Assembly: GCA_964502785.1 (NCBI GenBank)
Contig: CAZCXW010000065.1
Coordinates: 1-6,476 of the forward strand
DNA length: 6,476 nucleotides
Origin: JAGVYE01 sp964502785
Lineage (GTDB): Archaea; Nanobdellota; Nanobdellia; Woesearchaeales; GW2011-AR9
Direction: 5' to 3'
Below the pieces are notes generated by a model. That model did no database searches and was not told the origin of the DNA. It saw only the letters and a program-made list of their open reading frames with translations. Shown piece after piece: positions 4,910 to 6,476 of this stretch. Each line of letters begins with the position of its first letter. Position 1 is the stretch's first letter. A program made the translations under genes and the position numbers.

Positions 4910-5431
4910 TTATTTTAATATTTGCTTCTCTCCAGAATAAAGGCCCATCTTAATCATCTGCTCGTATTGCTTCTCCCCCAGGGTAAGACAACTTAACTCG
5001 AAGCCGTTGTGTTTCAACTGGGAACAGATTTCATCAATTTTAGAAGTATCAATCGTTTCTCCAATCACTAAAAGGTTAGCTTTTCCTTTATTCTTTCCAC
5101 CGTACTGGATAATATGTTTAATGCCAATTATTCCTTCTGTGGCTTTCACAAACTCTGTAATGCCATCAATTTCTTCATGGAACAGTTCTTTAAGAAATTG
5201 GACGTGCTCATTTTGACAAGCGGTGTACACTTTACTGTTTTTCCATTCTCTTCGCTGCAGGATTTTGAGGCGCACGAGTTCTAAGATAATACGATAGGCT
5301 GAAGCGATAGGAACATTACTTTTCTGGGCAATTTCTTTGAGGTACAATTCTTCCGGAGAATTGAGAAGCACCTGCAAAATCGCAGCTTTCTTTGCATCAA
5401 TAAGAGCTGTAAGCGCCTCTTTTTTTGCCAT
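4910..5431 (-). CDS. Winged helix-turn-helix regulator with C-terminal nucleotidyltransferase-like domain
   Basis: A 173-residue transcription factor. Residues about 12-70 form a winged helix: KEIAQKSNVPIASAYRIILEL (32-52) holds the turn and recognition helix, and RREWKNSKVY (60-69) fits the wing. Residues about 100-173 (IKHIIQYGGKNKGKANLLVIG, then YEQMIKMGLYSGEKQIL) resemble the degenerate nucleotidyltransferase-like domain attached to some archaeal winged-helix proteins, probably a sensor or dimerisation part; the catalytic G-S and D-x-D residues are not seen. The start at 5431 (MAKKEAL) is chosen because a TATA box lies about 27 bp upstream; an in-frame ATG at 5509 would run translation through the operator array. 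It is divergent from the nitroreductase gene, whose expression it probably controls along with its own. Its stop is one base from the convergent 419-aa gene's stop. Confidence 0.88.
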   Translation of the reverse strand: MAKKEALTALIDAKKAAILQVLLNSPEELYLKEIAQKSNVPIASAYRIILELVRLKILQRREWKNSKVYTACQNEHVQFLKELFHEEIDGITEFVKATEGIIGIKHIIQYGGKNKGKANLLVIGETIDTSKIDEICSQLKHNGFELSCLTLGEKQYEQMIKMGLYSGEKQILK

Positions 5432-5454
5432 TTTAACTTCAGAAAAGAATACAA

Positions 5455-5462
5455 ATTTATAA
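5455..5462 (-). promoter_or_regulatory. TATA box of the regulator gene
   Basis: Read on the - strand this is TTATAAAT, centred about 27 bp before the ATG at 5431, implying a leaderless mRNA. The neighbouring BRE position (about 5463-5470) overlaps the first palindromic site of the operator array, so occupancy there should block TFB and give autorepression. Confidence 0.55.
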
Positions 5463-5465
5463 CTT

Positions 5466-5517
5466 TTTCTAAAATGAAATAATTTTTCAAAAATGAAAAC
5501 ACATTTCAAAAATGAAA
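5466..5517. promoter_or_regulatory. Operator array: three palindromic sites at a 19-bp period
   Basis: TTTCTAAAATGAAA (5466-5479), TTTCAAAAATGAAA (5485-5498) and TTTCAAAAATGAAA (5504-5517) start exactly 19 bp apart. Copies 2 and 3 are identical over 16 bp with the flanking AC; copy 1 has one mismatch. Each has TTTC/GAAA arms, extended to TTTCA/TGAAA in copies 2 and 3. The array fills the space between the two divergent TATA boxes: copy 1 overlaps the regulator's BRE, and copy 3 abuts the BRE of the nitroreductase promoter. The adjacent winged-helix protein is the obvious ligand; that is inference. Confidence 0.72.
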
Positions 5518-5525
5518 ACGTTAAC

Positions 5526-5533
5526 TATAAATA
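5526..5533 (+). promoter_or_regulatory. TATA box of the nitroreductase gene, flanked by a 7-bp inverted repeat
   Basis: TATAAATA is centred 25-26 bp before the ATG at 5555, so the mRNA is probably leaderless. ACGTTAA (5518-5524, BRE position) and TTAACGT (5548-5554, directly before the ATG) are exact reverse complements that bracket the promoter, possibly a second operator. Confidence 0.62.
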
Positions 5534-5554
5534 GAGAAAAAAAATGCTTAACGT

Positions 5555-6238
5555 ATGATGGAAGACATCCTTGATCTCATTAAATCCAGGCGTACCATTA
5601 AACATTTTTTACCCAAGTTTGTCTCTTGGGAAAATATTTCTAAGGTGATTGATGCTGCTCGGCATGCTCCCAGCTGCGGAAATCTGCAAAATTGGAAGTT
5701 CTTAGTTGTTTTGGATCCAAATCTTAAACAGGCTGTGGCCGAGGCTGCGCATGAGCAATATGAAATTGCGATGGCCGGAGCGCTTATTATTGTCTTGGGC
5801 GAGCCGGAAAAAGCGGAAAGATATTATGGGTTGCGGGGAGAAAGACTGTATACTGTACAAAATTGCGCAGCAGCGGTGGAAAATATGCTTTTGGAAGCGC
5901 ATTCTTTAGGTTTAGGAACATCATGGATCGGTGCTTTTGATGAAGATGCAATACGAATGACTTTCAAAATTCCTGAGAATGTTCGTCCTCAGGCGCTTGT
6001 CGCTTTAGGCTATCCTCAAGAAATTCCTCCGAAGCCGCCTAAATATCCTTTGGAAGCAATTATTTATTTCCATAAATGGCGTAATAAGGTTCGTGATCCA
6101 GCAAAATATATGGACGACATTGCGGTTATTTTAACGCGGCGGCGGGAAAAAGTAGCTGAAGCGTTTAAGAAGGGAACGCAATTTGTCGTCGAGAAAGCAA
6201 AAGATAAATTAGGCAATTCGAAAGCGTCTGAACATTAA
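5555..6238 (+). CDS. Nitroreductase-family FMN oxidoreductase
   Basis: A 227-residue member of the nitroreductase fold, normally a homodimer that uses FMN and NAD(P)H to reduce nitro compounds, quinones or related substrates. Visible family motifs: SRRTIKHF (11-18), whose arginines contact the FMN phosphate; APSCGNLQNWKF (38-49), the usual APS-x-x-N-x-Q-x-W FMN loop; a central helix with AAAVENMLLEAHSLGLGTSW (105-124), close to the A-x-x-N-x-x-L-x-A-x-x-x-G-LG-x-xW family pattern; and ALGYP (150-154). The true substrate cannot be read from sequence. Residues about 176-227 form a charged, probably helical tail rich in K and R beyond the conserved core. ATG 5555 and ATG 5558 are adjacent; the TATA spacing fits either. 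It is divergent from a winged-helix regulator and shares the operator array, suggesting inducible expression, for instance under redox or toxic-compound stress. Confidence 0.92.
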   Translation: MMEDILDLIKSRRTIKHFLPKFVSWENISKVIDAARHAPSCGNLQNWKFLVVLDPNLKQAVAEAAHEQYEIAMAGALIIVLGEPEKAERYYGLRGERLYTVQNCAAAVENMLLEAHSLGLGTSWIGAFDEDAIRMTFKIPENVRPQALVALGYPQEIPPKPPKYPLEAIIYFHKWRNKVRDPAKYMDDIAVILTRRREKVAEAFKKGTQFVVEKAKDKLGNSKASEH

Positions 6239-6239
6239 A

Positions 6240-6260
6240 TTTTTGATAGGTCTTTTTATT
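6240..6260 (+). terminator. T-rich terminator after the nitroreductase gene
   Basis: T5 at 6240-6244 and T5 at 6253-6257 follow the stop codon with no hairpin, a typical archaeal termination signal. Confidence 0.45.
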
Positions 6261-6308
6261 GATTTTGATGATATATTTTCAATATTATTGTACTCTAACA
6301 GAGAAATA

Positions 6309-6316
6309 TTTAAATA
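6309..6316 (+). promoter_or_regulatory. TATA box in the right-hand gene-free region
   Basis: TTTAAATA, within the longer ATATTTAAATA, predicts a start near 6337, a few bases before the G-rich element. No coding sequence follows inside the window, so the transcript may be non-coding or have a long leader for a gene beyond the edge. Confidence 0.45.
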
Positions 6317-6345
6317 CTCCAATCTTCTCCCTAAAAATTAATTTT

Positions 6346-6400
6346 GGTGGGTTTGGGTGCAATAAACGGCTGGTTACCGTTTGCCTGCATACATTATTGA
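6346..6400 (+). ncRNA. Candidate structured RNA / repeated G/T-rich element, copy 2
   Basis: After GGTGGGTTTGGGTG, AAACGG (6364-6369) pairs perfectly with CCGTTT (6377-6382) around a 7-nt loop. Below an internal loop, GTGCA (6357-6361) pairs with TGCAT (6386-6390, one G-U), followed by ACATTATTGA. It shares GGGTG-nnn-TAAACGGCTG with copy 1 at 3407-3424. All six frames are closed across 6340-6476, so it is not coding. Hairpin-then-ACA recalls an H/ACA RNA, but the stems are short and no proper pocket or K-turn is seen. It may be a leader, a small RNA or a dispersed repeat. Confidence 0.35.
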
Positions 6401-6476
6401 AAAAGTAAGCGTTGGTTTATGCTTCTTAGTTTTGGTTAGGTTAAATTCGGTTGTTGAAGTTGGTTAGGCTTCTGAA
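6401..6476 (+). other. G/T-rich edge sequence with two GGTTAGG copies
   Basis: TTGGTTAGG occurs at 6432-6440 and again at 6460-6468; GCTTCT occurs at 6421-6426 and 6468-6473. GGTTAGG also occurs at 3426-3432 in the other G/T-rich element. No reading frame is open. The window ends here, so the unit may be incomplete. Confidence 0.4.

Noticed and set aside
5432..5509. Longer N-terminus for the regulator starting at ATG 5509
   Set aside because: It would translate the operator array and the TATA box; the extra residues are unlike a winged-helix N-terminus, while MAKKEAL at 5431 fits the promoter spacing.
6347..6400. 17-codon GTG-start frame in the right-hand gene-free region
   Set aside because: Too short, no Shine-Dalgarno, rare start, and the segment is better explained by its base pairing and its match to 3407-3424.

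Overview
The window looks like chromosomal DNA from an A+T-rich archaeon, most likely a DPANN-type lineage (Woesearchaeota/Pacearchaeota-like). The archaeal evidence is a ribosomal protein eS6 gene (found only in archaea and eukaryotes), TATA boxes placed 24-27 bp before several start codons, few Shine-Dalgarno sequences, and T-run terminators. The DPANN guess rests on the style of the surface proteins: a single N-terminal membrane helix followed by an S-x-TGN-like motif, Ig-like domains with a WNVxC motif, and a TSP1-like module. It is inference, not proof.

Layout: (1) 70-607, the eS6 gene with its own promoter and a compact foldable leader that fills its predicted 5' UTR. (2) 729-3319, a cell-surface block on the + strand: a 642-aa protein with two complete type-1 copper (cupredoxin) domains, two Ig-like domains, a TSP1-like module, a membrane anchor and a UBA-like cytoplasmic tail; then a 58-aa membrane peptide and a 129-aa cysteine-containing exported protein. 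(3) 3320-3648, a gene-free stretch holding a G/T-rich element repeated near the right end of the window, two hairpins whose stems differ by compensatory changes, an 11-bp inverted repeat and a terminator-like hairpin. (4) 3649-4908, an unrecognised soluble 419-aa protein. (5) 4910-6238, a winged-helix regulator (- strand) divergent from a nitroreductase-family flavoprotein (+ strand). Three palindromic 14-bp sites at an exact 19-bp period fill the space between their promoters. (6) 6239-6476, a gene-free edge with a terminator, a TATA box and the second copy of the G/T-rich element.

The clearest functional unit is the regulator/nitroreductase pair: the regulator probably binds the three-site array and controls both itself and the flavoprotein. 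The surface block probably acts outside the membrane in copper binding or electron transfer. The most novel-looking material is in the two gene-free stretches, the eS6 leader and the orphan 419-aa gene. No mobile element, CRISPR array, tRNA or rRNA was found.
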